A stretch of 64,000 nucleotides of DNA, from positions 4,172,001-4,236,000 of the forward strand of contig NZ_CP066265.1 in assembly GCF_023278085.1 (NCBI RefSeq), written 5' to 3'. Position numbers and translations under genes: made by a program. This document shows positions 11,279 through 20,049 of this stretch, one piece after another. How positions within the stretch are numbered: position 1 is the stretch's first letter; each line of letters starts with the position of its first letter. The notes beneath the pieces were generated by a model. It was not told the DNA's origin and did not search any database. It saw nothing but the letters and a program-made list of their open reading frames with translations. The stretch comes from Pseudomonas syringae (GTDB lineage: Bacteria; Pseudomonadota; Gammaproteobacteria; Pseudomonadales; Pseudomonadaceae).

Positions 11279-11304
11279 TTGTAGGAGCGGACGTGTCCGC
11301 GAAG
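11279..11304. repeat. Pseudomonas REP element inside the alginate operon
   Basis: TTGTAGGAGCGGAC followed by GTCCGCGAAG matches the common Pseudomonas REP (GTAGGAGCGG...CCGC) with the palindrome GCGGAC/GTCCGC at 11287-11300. It sits 11 bp after the algL stop, in the largest gap between alginate genes. Confidence 0.75.
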
Positions 11305-11380
11305 ACACAAGTCCAGGCGATGCATCCATAAAACCGGATCTCGCCTGACCAGCTTCGAGAACACGCTGTGAAGTGATTTG

Positions 11381-11400
11381 CCCCCCTTTTCAACGGGGGG
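11381..11400 (+). other. C6/G6 hairpin between algL and algI
   Basis: CCCCCC (11381-11386), an 8-base loop, and GGGGGG (11395-11400) form a stem. A second G tract at 11404-11410 could pair instead. No T run follows, so it is not a classic terminator; it may slow or protect the transcript between the lyase and the acetylation genes. That role is inference. Confidence 0.45.
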
Positions 11401-11449
11401 TTTGGGGGGGCTTTGAGCCCTTGAATGTTGGACCAACGGAGAGATAAGG

Positions 11450-13006
11450 ATGGTTTTCTCATCCAACGTGTTCCTGTTCCTGTTCTTGCCGATTTTCCTC
11501 GGCTTGTACTACCTGAGCGGGCAACGCTATCGCAATCTGCTGCTGCTGATTGCCAGCTATATCTTCTACGCCTGGTGGCGTGTGGACTTCCTGGCCCTGT
11601 TCATCGGCGTGACGGTCTGGAACTACTGGATCGGCCTCAAAGTGGGCGCGGCCGGCGTACGAACCAAACCGGCACAGAAATGGTTGCTGCTTGGCGTGGT
11701 AGTGGACCTGTGCATCCTGGGCTACTTCAAGTACGCCAACTTCGGTGTGGACAGCATCAACGCGGCCATGACCTCGATGGGCCTGGAACCGTTCATCCTG
11801 ACTCACGTGCTGTTGCCGATCGGTATCTCGTTTTATGTCTTCGAGTCCATCAGCTACATCATCGACGTGTATCGCGGCGACACTCCAGCGACACGCAACC
11901 TGATCGACTTTGCGGCCTTCGTGGCGATCTTCCCGCACCTGATTGCAGGCCCGGTGCTGCGCTTCCGCGATCTGGCGGACCAGTTCAACAACCGTACCCA
12001 CACACTGGACAAATTCTCCGAAGGCGCCACGCGATTCATGCAGGGCTTCATCAAGAAAGTGTTCATCGCCGACACCCTGGCAGTGGTCGCCGATCATTGC
12101 TTCGCCTTGCAAAACCCGACCACGGGCGATGCCTGGCTCGGCGCGCTGGCCTACACCGCGCAACTGTACTTCGACTTTTCCGGTTACAGCGACATGGCCA
12201 TCGGCCTGGGCTTGATGATGGGTTTCCGCTTCATGGAAAACTTCAAACAGCCTTACATCAGTCAGTCGATCACCGAGTTCTGGCGGCGCTGGCATATCAG
12301 CCTGTCCACCTGGCTGCGTGATTACCTGTACATCACCCTGGGCGGCAACCGTGGCGGCAAGTTCGCGACTTATCGCAACCTGTTTCTGACCATGCTGCTG
12401 GGCGGCCTGTGGCACGGCGCCAACGTCACCTACATCATCTGGGGTGCCTGGCACGGCATGTGGCTGGCGATCGAAAAAGCGGTCGGCATCAACACCAAGC
12501 CTTACAGCTTCAATGTGATTCGCTGGGCACTGACCTTCCTGCTGGTAGTCATAGGCTGGGTCATCTTCCGCTCCGAGAACCTGCACGTTGCCGGTCGTAT
12601 GTACAGTGCCATGTTCAGCTTCGGCGAATGGCAATTGTCCGAACTCAACCGCGCCAGCCTGACCGGTTTGCAAGTGGCAACGCTGGTGGTGGCTTACCTG
12701 ACGCTGGCGTTCTTCGGTCTGCGTGACTTCTACCAGAACCGTGAAAAAGACACCGGCAAGAGCGCCAAGGCTGACGGTCCTGCAACGGCCCAACCGGGCA
12801 CCATCAAGGCGGTTCCTGGCGACGCGCCTGGCAGCCTGCATATGCCTGGCTACACCGTGGGCAGCGAAGCTCAGGTGCAACCGGCCTATTGGGAAGCCGA
12901 CTGGCCACGCTACGCGATGCGCGCACTGATTCTGCTGTTGTTCGTGGCTTCGATTCTCAAACTCTCGGCGCAAAGCTTCTCGCCGTTCCTTTACTTCCAG
13001 TTCTGA
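11450..13006 (+). CDS. algI: Alginate O-acetylation membrane protein AlgI (MBOAT)
   Basis: Polytopic inner-membrane acyltransferase thought to bring acetyl groups across the membrane for AlgJ and AlgX. MBOAT hallmarks are present: YFDFSGYSDMAIGLG, FWRRWHISLSTWLRDYLY, and the active-site histidine in GLWHGANVTYIIWG near residue 321. The length is 518 residues with many hydrophobic segments. The ATG at 11450 follows GGAGAGATAAGG. It forms the algI-algJ-algF acetylation block. Confidence 0.96.
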   Translation: MVFSSNVFLFLFLPIFLGLYYLSGQRYRNLLLLIASYIFYAWWRVDFLALFIGVTVWNYWIGLKVGAAGVRTKPAQKWLLLGVVVDLCILGYFKYANFGVDSINAAMTSMGLEPFILTHVLLPIGISFYVFESISYIIDVYRGDTPATRNLIDFAAFVAIFPHLIAGPVLRFRDLADQFNNRTHTLDKFSEGATRFMQGFIKKVFIADTLAVVADHCFALQNPTTGDAWLGALAYTAQLYFDFSGYSDMAIGLGLMMGFRFMENFKQPYISQSITEFWRRWHISLSTWLRDYLYITLGGNRGGKFATYRNLFLTMLLGGLWHGANVTYIIWGAWHGMWLAIEKAVGINTKPYSFNVIRWALTFLLVVIGWVIFRSENLHVAGRMYSAMFSFGEWQLSELNRASLTGLQVATLVVAYLTLAFFGLRDFYQNREKDTGKSAKADGPATAQPGTIKAVPGDAPGSLHMPGYTVGSEAQVQPAYWEADWPRYAMRALILLLFVASILKLSAQSFSPFLYFQF

Positions 13007-13016
13007 GGGGCCTGAC

Positions 13017-14192
13017 ATGACACGTTCATTACGAATCCTCTATATCGCCATCTTTCTGGGCATCCTGCTGGCCCTCGGGATCTGGTCGCTGCGCAGTTTC
13101 AGCACCTTCTCGACGTCGGCAGAAACCACCGTGCTCAACGGCAAGTGGACCAAGGCGGCGGAAACTCATTACGACGATGAGTTCCCGATCAAGCGTCTGG
13201 GCACCAACCTCTGGGCGGCGCTGGATTTCAAACTCTTCAACGAAGGCCGTCCCGGCGTGGTACTGGGCAAAGACCAGTGGTTGTACACCGACGAAGAGTT
13301 CGATGCCGTCGCCAATGGCGAACAGAACGAAGCCGACAACCTGGCACTGATTCAGGGTGTTCGCGACGCACTGGAAAAACAGGGCAGCAAACTGGTTCTG
13401 GCCATTGTTCCGGCAAAAACCCGTCTGTACCCGGAACATGTCGGTGATACCAAGCCTGCCAGCCTGCACGTCGATCTGTATCAGCAGTTCCACGAGCAGG
13501 TGGCCAAGGCCGGGATCTTCGCCCCGGACCTGCTGGGACCGCTGCAAGCCGCCAAGCAACAGGGCCAGGTGTTCCTGCGTACCGACACACACTGGACCCC
13601 GATGGGTGCCGAAGTTGCCGCACAGCAACTGAGCGCGGCAATTGCCCAGAAGACCCCGCTGCAAGGTGAACCTGAGCAGTTCGTCACACAAGCCAAGGGA
13701 ACTGAACCCTACAAAGGTGACCTGACTACATTCCTGCCACTCGATCCGCTGTTCAGCAATCTGCTGCCCAAACCGGACGATTTGCAGAAACGCAGCACCG
13801 ATCCGGTAGAAGGCGCAGCCGCGGGCGATGACGCACTGTTCGCCGACAGCGACATCCCGGTGGGTCTGGTGGGCACCAGCTACAGCGCCAATCCTAACTG
13901 GAACTTCGTCGGTGCCCTGAAACAGGCGCTGCGCAGTGACGTCGTCAACTACGCCGAAGACGGCCATGGCCCGATTCTGCCGATGCTCAAGTACTTGCAG
14001 ACCGACGCGTTCAAGAACACTCCGCCGCAAGTGGTTATCTGGGAATTCCCGGAGCGCTATCTGCCGGCACACAACGACCTTGGCGAGTTTGATCCCAAGT
14101 GGATCGCCGAGCTGAAGAAATCGCGTGACACCCAAGAAAACGTGGCGCTCAACGCCAAACAATCCGAGTCGCCCAACCGGGCGCAAAACTGA
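13017..14192 (+). CDS. algJ: Alginate O-acetyltransferase AlgJ
   Basis: SGNH-family periplasmic protein anchored by an N-terminal membrane segment (residues 7-26), acting as an acetyl relay in alginate modification. The DxH motif in RTDTHWTP gives Asp190 and His192, and the serine in GTSYS is Ser288, the numbers known for P. aeruginosa AlgJ. The length is 391 residues. It is a paralogue of AlgX in the same operon, sharing the same DxHWTP and GTSxS boxes. It begins 10 bp after algI. Confidence 0.96.
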   Translation: MTRSLRILYIAIFLGILLALGIWSLRSFSTFSTSAETTVLNGKWTKAAETHYDDEFPIKRLGTNLWAALDFKLFNEGRPGVVLGKDQWLYTDEEFDAVANGEQNEADNLALIQGVRDALEKQGSKLVLAIVPAKTRLYPEHVGDTKPASLHVDLYQQFHEQVAKAGIFAPDLLGPLQAAKQQGQVFLRTDTHWTPMGAEVAAQQLSAAIAQKTPLQGEPEQFVTQAKGTEPYKGDLTTFLPLDPLFSNLLPKPDDLQKRSTDPVEGAAAGDDALFADSDIPVGLVGTSYSANPNWNFVGALKQALRSDVVNYAEDGHGPILPMLKYLQTDAFKNTPPQVVIWEFPERYLPAHNDLGEFDPKWIAELKKSRDTQENVALNAKQSESPNRAQN

Positions 14193-14204
14193 GAGGACTG
14201 ACTC

Positions 14205-14873
14205 ATGACTTTTACCACTACTGCTAACCGTTCGGCCGCAAAACGCCTGTTCAAAACCTGCGCACTGGCCGCCGGTCTGGGCCTGATGTCCCTGCAAGCG
14301 TTCGCAGGTGACTCCGCCCTGTACGGCCCGACTGCCCCGAAAGGCTCGACGTTCGTGCGTGTCTACAACGCCAGCAGCGCAGAAATCAGCGCCAGCGTCG
14401 GCAACACCAACCTCAACGAAGTGGCGCCACTGGGCAGCACCGCGTTCAGCTTCATGCCACAGGGCGACTACACCGCCAAGCTGGGCAGCCAGAGCCTGCC
14501 GGTGAAACTGGCCGGTGATCACTATTACACCCTGGTCAACAACGCCAGCGGCAAGCCACAACTGGTTGAAGAACCACCGTTCAAGAACAAGCAGAAATCC
14601 CTGGTTCGCGTTCAGAACCTGAGCGACAAGTCCCTGACCCTGAAAACCGCTGACGGCAAGACCGATGTGGTCAAGGCTGTAGCGGCCAAAGGCACCGGCG
14701 AGCGTGAAATCAACCCGGTCAAGGTCAGCCTGGCGCTGTACGACGGCGACAAGAAAGTCACCGATGTGAAACCCGTGGCGCTGGAGCGTGGCGAAGCCGC
14801 CGTGCTCTACATCACCGGCAGTGGCAGCAGCCTCTCGCCAGTATGGGTCAAGCCACCGGTTGCAACCCGCTAA
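14205..14873 (+). CDS. algF: Alginate O-acetylation adaptor AlgF
   Basis: Small periplasmic protein needed for alginate acetylation, thought to connect AlgJ and AlgX. A signal peptide ends near SLQAFAG at about residue 35. The rest looks like two beta-sandwich domains with no catalytic motif. The length is 222 residues. It starts 12 bp after algJ, preceded by GAGAGGA. Confidence 0.93.
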   Translation: MTFTTTANRSAAKRLFKTCALAAGLGLMSLQAFAGDSALYGPTAPKGSTFVRVYNASSAEISASVGNTNLNEVAPLGSTAFSFMPQGDYTAKLGSQSLPVKLAGDHYYTLVNNASGKPQLVEEPPFKNKQKSLVRVQNLSDKSLTLKTADGKTDVVKAVAAKGTGEREINPVKVSLALYDGDKKVTDVKPVALERGEAAVLYITGSGSSLSPVWVKPPVATR

Positions 14874-14992
14874 TACGGATTATGCCGGTCGGTTCAGGGT
14901 ATCAGCGTTGAACCGGCCTGCGCGGAACAAGAACAAGACAGAAACGACAGACACCTCGTACAGCCCTAATTGAATGCTTTTGGAGAAACAAA

Positions 14993-16444
14993 ATGATTCC
15001 AGTTATCTTGTCAGGCGGTAGTGGTTCACGACTCTGGCCGCTTTCGCGTAAACAATTCCCTAAACAGTTCCTGGCACTGACCGGCGAGCACACGCTGTTC
15101 CAGCAAACCCTGGAGCGTCTGCTGTTCGAAGGCATGCAGGAGCCTATCGTGGTCTGCAACAAGGACCACCGTTTCATCGTCAACGAGCAACTTGCTGCGC
15201 TGAACCTGGACACCCAGGCCATTCTGATGGAACCGTTTGGTCGCAACACCGCGCCAGCCGTTGCCCTGACCGCCATGAAGCTGGTCAACGAAGGCAACGA
15301 CGGCCTGATGCTGGTGCTGCCTGCCGACCACGTCATCGAAGATCAGAAAGCCCTGCAACGCGCACTGGCTCTGGCCACTGTCGCCGCTGAGCGTGGCGAA
15401 ATGGTGCTGTTCGGTGTGCCTGCCAACAAGCCGGAAACCGGCTATGGCTACATCAAGTCGACCGCCGACGCCCTGCTGCCGGAAGGCGTGAGCCGCGTGT
15501 CGCAATTCGTCGAGAAGCCTGACGAAAAACGCGCCAAGGAATTCGTTGAAGCCGGTGGCTACTACTGGAACAGCGGCATGTTCCTGTTCCGCGCCAGCCG
15601 CTTCCTGGAAGAACTGAAAAAGCACGATCCGGACATCTACGACACCTGCCTGCTGACGCTTGAGCGCAGCGTTCAGGACGGCGACGCCCTGGAAATCGAT
15701 GCCTCAACCTTCGCCTGCTGCCCGGACAACTCCATCGACTACGCGGTCATGGAAAAAACCCAGCGCGCCTGCGTTGTGCCGCTGTCGGCTGGCTGGAGCG
15801 ATGTCGGCTGCTGGTCGTCGCTGTGGGAAGTCAATGCTAAAGATGCCAACGGCAACGTCACCAAAGGCGATGTCGTCATTCAGGACAGCCGCAACTGCAT
15901 GATCCACGGCAACGGCAAACTGGTGTCGGTCATCGGTCTGGACAACATCGTCGTTGTCGAAACCAAAGACGCCATGATGATCGCCCACAAAGACAAGGTT
16001 CAGGGCGTCAAGCAGATGGTCGCCACCCTGAACGAGCGTGGCCGCAGCGAAACCCAGAACCACCTCGAAGTGTATCGTCCGTGGGGTTCTTACGATTCGG
16101 TCGACATGGGCGGCCGCTTCCAGGTCAAGCGCATCTCGGTCAAGCCGGGCGCCTGCCTGTCGCTGCAAATGCACCACCACCGTGCCGAGCACTGGATCGT
16201 GGTATCCGGTACTGCGCAGGTGACCTGCGACGAAAACGTGTTCCTGCTCACCGAGAACCAGTCCACCTACATCCCGATCGCCTCGGTGCATCGCCTGAAA
16301 AACCCGGGCAAGATCCCGTTGGAAATCATCGAAGTGCAATCGGGTAGCTATTTGGGCGAAGACGATATCGAGCGTTTCGAAGATATCTACGGTCGTTCGA
16401 ATGCGCTGGAAGCGGGTGTGAAGACCCAGACTATCGCTCGCTGA
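14993..16444 (+). CDS. algA: Phosphomannose isomerase / GDP-mannose pyrophosphorylase AlgA
   Basis: Bifunctional enzyme making mannose-6-phosphate from fructose-6-phosphate and GDP-mannose from mannose-1-phosphate, the precursor for AlgD. The pyrophosphorylase signature GGSGSRLWPLSR spans residues 8-19, with FVEKP further along. The C-terminal cupin domain of the isomerase contains QMHHHRAEHWIVVSG. The length is 483 residues. The ATG follows GGAGAAAC at good spacing, and the gap after algF is 119 bp. It is the last gene of the operon, followed by a strong terminator. Confidence 0.97.
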   Translation: MIPVILSGGSGSRLWPLSRKQFPKQFLALTGEHTLFQQTLERLLFEGMQEPIVVCNKDHRFIVNEQLAALNLDTQAILMEPFGRNTAPAVALTAMKLVNEGNDGLMLVLPADHVIEDQKALQRALALATVAAERGEMVLFGVPANKPETGYGYIKSTADALLPEGVSRVSQFVEKPDEKRAKEFVEAGGYYWNSGMFLFRASRFLEELKKHDPDIYDTCLLTLERSVQDGDALEIDASTFACCPDNSIDYAVMEKTQRACVVPLSAGWSDVGCWSSLWEVNAKDANGNVTKGDVVIQDSRNCMIHGNGKLVSVIGLDNIVVVETKDAMMIAHKDKVQGVKQMVATLNERGRSETQNHLEVYRPWGSYDSVDMGGRFQVKRISVKPGACLSLQMHHHRAEHWIVVSGTAQVTCDENVFLLTENQSTYIPIASVHRLKNPGKIPLEIIEVQSGSYLGEDDIERFEDIYGRSNALEAGVKTQTIAR

Positions 16445-16475
16445 TAGGGTTTTAGCTGCCAGCTGCAAGTGAGAT

Positions 16476-16530
16476 AGCCCTCAGCAACGCTTTGCGTATT
16501 TTTATGCGCAAAGCGTTGCTGGGGGCTTTT
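16476..16530 (+). terminator. Rho-independent terminator of the alginate operon
   Basis: A long stem pairs CAGCAACGCTTTGCG with GCGCAAAGCGTTGCTG, flanked by AGCCC/GGGCT, and ends in TTTT. It starts 32 bp after the algA stop and, being symmetric, could also stop the convergent toxin gene. Confidence 0.9.
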
Positions 16531-16569
16531 ACTTATCTGAATGCGAACAGTACCGTCCTCGTTGCACAT

Positions 16570-19362
16570 TCAGCGCGGTCTATGAAACTGTAAGGCAAAC
16601 GCCGCAAGTGAGTCGGCGTTTCTCAAGACTATAGACTGCCTCACAGCGGGATCTTCGACGAATATTTCCGAGCGTTCCTTAGCATCTATTGACTTTGGCA
16701 ACTGGCCAGCCGTCAGCATTTTATCCATCAGATTTTGATATTCTATTCTGTCAGAAGGCGTCATCCCTTCTTCAACGGGTGCCTGAGCGTTTATTAATTT
16801 AGATCGATTAACGTGTATTTCCATGTAATCTTCGACATCCTCACTGGATGCCGTATTTGCCAAGAGTGATGACATATACCAAAAGTCACGGGTGTAGGAA
16901 CCAGCGCCCCGCACTGGAACAGCGTGAGAGCTTTCATGCACCATGGTTTTAGCAATTCCTACACTGTGAGAGCTTTCTAAATAGGTTTTATTTAACCAGA
17001 TCATTTTTCCCTGAGCAGGGGTTTTTAACGTCATGCCATTAAAGTCATCACCATCACCTTCGACCAACTGTAATCTCCAACTCTCAGAGTTTTCCAACGG
17101 TCCCAAAACTTTATCCACCTCCGTCAACCGTTCCTGCAGAGAAGCTATCAGCCCTGACGGGTCGTTATCACTATCTGCCCAGTCTTGCCCAAAGGTAGCG
17201 CCCATCACTAATTCCGTATAGCGGTGAAGAGGCTTCTCTTGTAAATGCCTTGACGCACTGGACAACCATTGTTTTCCCAAAAAAATTGATGACCTGACGA
17301 TCTCTTTATGTTGGCTCGGAAAGTTATCCAATCCACGCGCCACAAACGTTCCACCGTTGTTACGCCACATCATTTCTTGTTCATTTAAAACGTCATAACT
17401 ATTGCAACCTAAACTATCGCGCCTACTCAGCGGATTGTTTCTAACCATACGGTATAAGTTCACACCCTCCACGGCTCCCGCCGGATCAGGATTGATCCAC
17501 CGCTGCAACCACGGTGCGTAATACCGCAACCCGTAATAATAAAGCCCCGTCGCATCGCGCTCTTTGCCCGAATAACGCACGGTCTTGTAGCTCGCTTCGA
17601 TCGCATTGCGACCTGCCCACCATGATGTGCCACCAAACGGGTAATACATTTCCTGGCTGACACGCTGCGCCTGCCCGTCCAGTTCCAGCGTGCTAGAGCC
17701 CAGGTGGTCGTTCAATGTGTAGCGAGTCTGATCATTTTCAAGTGCGTCGGGCTTTCCAGACGCCCAATGCAGCACGCGCACGTTATTGCGCCCGGCCTGG
17801 GCCACAACAACGTGCAGGGTTTCGCCAGTGGCAGTATCGGTACGGACTTCAAGACCGGGCAGGTAACGCACGTCGGCAGTATGAGTAATGCTTTTAGCCT
17901 GCGTGGTGCGCACCTTGCGCAGACGCTGACCGCTGGCGTCGTAACTGTAGCGTTCGCTGTCGTCCATGCCGTTGTCGCGAACGACGGGGCGCACTTGCTG
18001 CAACTGGTTGCGTCGATCCCAGCTCAGGTTTTGTCCGGCTTGCAAGGCAAGCAGATTACCGTTGACGTCGAAGGCAGCGGCGATTTGTGCTTCGTCAGGT
18101 ATGTGGTCATCAATCACCGGCAGACTGCGGTTGCTGTAACGCGCGGTGACCAGCGTACGCGAATGGGACTGCGTGCCTGTATGGGTAAGCTGCTGCAGGT
18201 TGCCGCCCGCGTCGTAGCGATAGGTCTGTGTGTAATCAGCCAGCTTCGAAGGATCGGCAGGACTCTGGAAACCAGGCAGCACCGGGCCGTGGTTAACGAC
18301 TGCCCATTCCCTGCCCGTGGCTTCGATCAGTTGATAAAGCGTGTCGTATTGATAGGTCGAAACCGAGTCGATGCGCTGACCTTTGGAGATGGCTGGCAGA
18401 GCAAGATCGTCGATACGCATCACATTACCGACCGGGTCGTAGTCGTAACGCAAATCCTGCAACAGTTGCCCATTACTACGCGTGGCATTCAGCGCCAGCA
18501 AACGGCCGTCTTCAGTGTCATACCGCGCAGTGCTCATCACTCCGTTACCCGCCGTTTCCGACATAACCCGCTGTTGCGCGTCGTACTGAATGGAACTGAC
18601 CAGTACTTTTTCAGCCTGACCATCCAGCTGTAAACGACTGCTTTTCAACTGCCCCGCAACGGTGTAATCCAGAAACTGAACATTGCCCAGCGCATCAGTC
18701 TGCCGGAGGGTTTCGTTCAAGGGGTTGTAGCGCCAGCGAGTAGTCGCCCCTTCGCCAGGCTCCAGCAAGGCATCGCGCCCGGTCAACGACTCGGGCCAGT
18801 CAGGCTCGTCGAGGTTTTGCAGGAAGCGCCGCGTTTGACTGATCACACTTCCGGAAAGACCGTACTCATCGTCAAGCCGCGTGCCTGCCGGATCGTCATG
18901 ACGAATCAACTGACCACACTGGTTGTGATCAGTCGAATCAGGGCCGCCATAGAGAAGACGTTCGACGCAGTGCTCATCTTCAAAAACCTCGGTGGGCCTG
19001 AGCAACGCGTCGTACCCGGTACGTCGCGCAACGCCCCGAGCGTCCCAGGCCTCCAGCACCTGCCCGGCCTCCCCCGCTAACGACACTCGCCGGCCAGCAT
19101 CGACGCTGTCAATGGCCAGCACCTGACCGCTGAGCGAATGGATTGAGGTGAGGTTGGCGGGAGCGTGATCAGCCCACAGGCGCGGGTCCCAACGGCTGAC
19201 CAGTCGCCCGGCAACGTCGAATGACGCCCGGCTGATGCGCATTTCCGGCTCGTGGTCGATGCTCGAACGACACAGCAGAATCGACGCCACAGACAACCCG
19301 CGCGGGTCCACTGACTGTAGCGCAGGCGTGTACTGATGCAGAATGAATAAGCTTTCGACCAT
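16570..19362 (-). CDS. TcC-type (TccC) RHS/YD-repeat toxin with a variable metalloprotease-like tip
   Basis: A 930-residue protein with the layout of insecticidal toxin-complex C subunits. The N-terminus (TPALQSVDPRGLSV, RLVSRWDPRLWAD, RHDDPAGT, FLQNLDEPDWP) is typical TcC. YD repeats follow, then the RHS core end RYSGKERDATGLYYYGLRYY, DPAGAVEGVNLYRMVRNNP and DSLG at about residue 652. The last 278 residues (DNA 16570-17406) form the hypervariable part. It is visibly more AT-rich and contains MVHESSHAV, a HExxH-like zinc site at residues 809-813, as in M35-type or similar metallopeptidases. No TcA or TcB gene and no immunity gene adjoin it. The TcC assignment is firm; the protease activity is inferred. 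Confidence 0.88.
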   Translation of the reverse strand: MVESLFILHQYTPALQSVDPRGLSVASILLCRSSIDHEPEMRISRASFDVAGRLVSRWDPRLWADHAPANLTSIHSLSGQVLAIDSVDAGRRVSLAGEAGQVLEAWDARGVARRTGYDALLRPTEVFEDEHCVERLLYGGPDSTDHNQCGQLIRHDDPAGTRLDDEYGLSGSVISQTRRFLQNLDEPDWPESLTGRDALLEPGEGATTRWRYNPLNETLRQTDALGNVQFLDYTVAGQLKSSRLQLDGQAEKVLVSSIQYDAQQRVMSETAGNGVMSTARYDTEDGRLLALNATRSNGQLLQDLRYDYDPVGNVMRIDDLALPAISKGQRIDSVSTYQYDTLYQLIEATGREWAVVNHGPVLPGFQSPADPSKLADYTQTYRYDAGGNLQQLTHTGTQSHSRTLVTARYSNRSLPVIDDHIPDEAQIAAAFDVNGNLLALQAGQNLSWDRRNQLQQVRPVVRDNGMDDSERYSYDASGQRLRKVRTTQAKSITHTADVRYLPGLEVRTDTATGETLHVVVAQAGRNNVRVLHWASGKPDALENDQTRYTLNDHLGSSTLELDGQAQRVSQEMYYPFGGTSWWAGRNAIEASYKTVRYSGKERDATGLYYYGLRYYAPWLQRWINPDPAGAVEGVNLYRMVRNNPLSRRDSLGCNSYDVLNEQEMMWRNNGGTFVARGLDNFPSQHKEIVRSSIFLGKQWLSSASRHLQEKPLHRYTELVMGATFGQDWADSDNDPSGLIASLQERLTEVDKVLGPLENSESWRLQLVEGDGDDFNGMTLKTPAQGKMIWLNKTYLESSHSVGIAKTMVHESSHAVPVRGAGSYTRDFWYMSSLLANTASSEDVEDYMEIHVNRSKLINAQAPVEEGMTPSDRIEYQNLMDKMLTAGQLPKSIDAKERSEIFVEDPAVRQSIVLRNADSLAAFALQFHRPR

Positions 19363-19567
19363 GACAGGGACCTGCAGCTAATCCAGAGAACCCGGAATAT
19401 TCCTTGCTGCCCACAATCTAGATGACTGAACCGATGTCGCCTACTGGCACTTATGACAGGTGCCGACCACCGCCAAGTCCTCTACCGGCCTGGTATCTGC
19501 CCATTGGTCAACCCGTCTGCAATGTCTGTAGGATGTCCAGCACTGCCTACGGCTGGAGATCCGCTGC

Positions 19568-20032
19568 ATGTTTATCGGCATTTTGTTAATCCTGACCTGG
19601 CTGATCCTGTTGCTGCGCTATCCCGCCAAGGCCTTGCCAGTGTCGCTCGCAGCGGCGGCGGGGCTGGGGATTGTGGCGGCCATCGTGATCTGGCAGGACA
19701 GCCGGGAAACGCGCCAGCTGGAACGTCTGGACATCCAGCTTGGTTACGACCCGCAAGGTTGCCCGGCAGACCGGCCGCTGCGCGTTTCGATCACCAACGA
19801 CAATCAGGCTGCCCTGCTGGAGCTGCACTGGCGGATCGCGGCCTACGCGCCGGGGGACACCGTGAATCTGGTGGACAACACCTACACTTCTGCACGCTAT
19901 CGCGGCCCCGGCCAGCTTCAGGCAAAGGCGGCGTGGCAGGATTGTGTGCCGTTGCCTGCACTACGTAACGGCTACCGCCCGCAAACCCTGGAATTTCGCG
20001 CAGAACATCTGCAAGGCAGTTTCTCGGACTGA
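19568..20032 (+). CDS. Small membrane-anchored protein of unknown function
   Basis: A 154-residue protein with two hydrophobic segments at the N-terminus (residues 3-15 and about 24-42) and a C-terminal domain of about 105 residues predicted outside. The domain holds two cysteines (GCPAD and WQDCVPLP). The composition DIQLGYDPQGCPADRPLRV resembles small proteins often auto-named multidrug transporters in Pseudomonas; no transport fold is visible. It ends 17 bp before the SDR gene on the same strand, so the two are probably co-transcribed. Confidence 0.7.
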   Translation: MFIGILLILTWLILLLRYPAKALPVSLAAAAGLGIVAAIVIWQDSRETRQLERLDIQLGYDPQGCPADRPLRVSITNDNQAALLELHWRIAAYAPGDTVNLVDNTYTSARYRGPGQLQAKAAWQDCVPLPALRNGYRPQTLEFRAEHLQGSFSD

Positions 20033-20049
20033 CCACAAGGATCGTAAAC

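Noticed and set aside
19453..19968. 171-residue plus-strand frame overlapping the small membrane protein gene
   Set aside because: The frame of 19568-20032 has a proper N-terminal membrane segment; the other is Arg/Ala/Gly-rich shadow.
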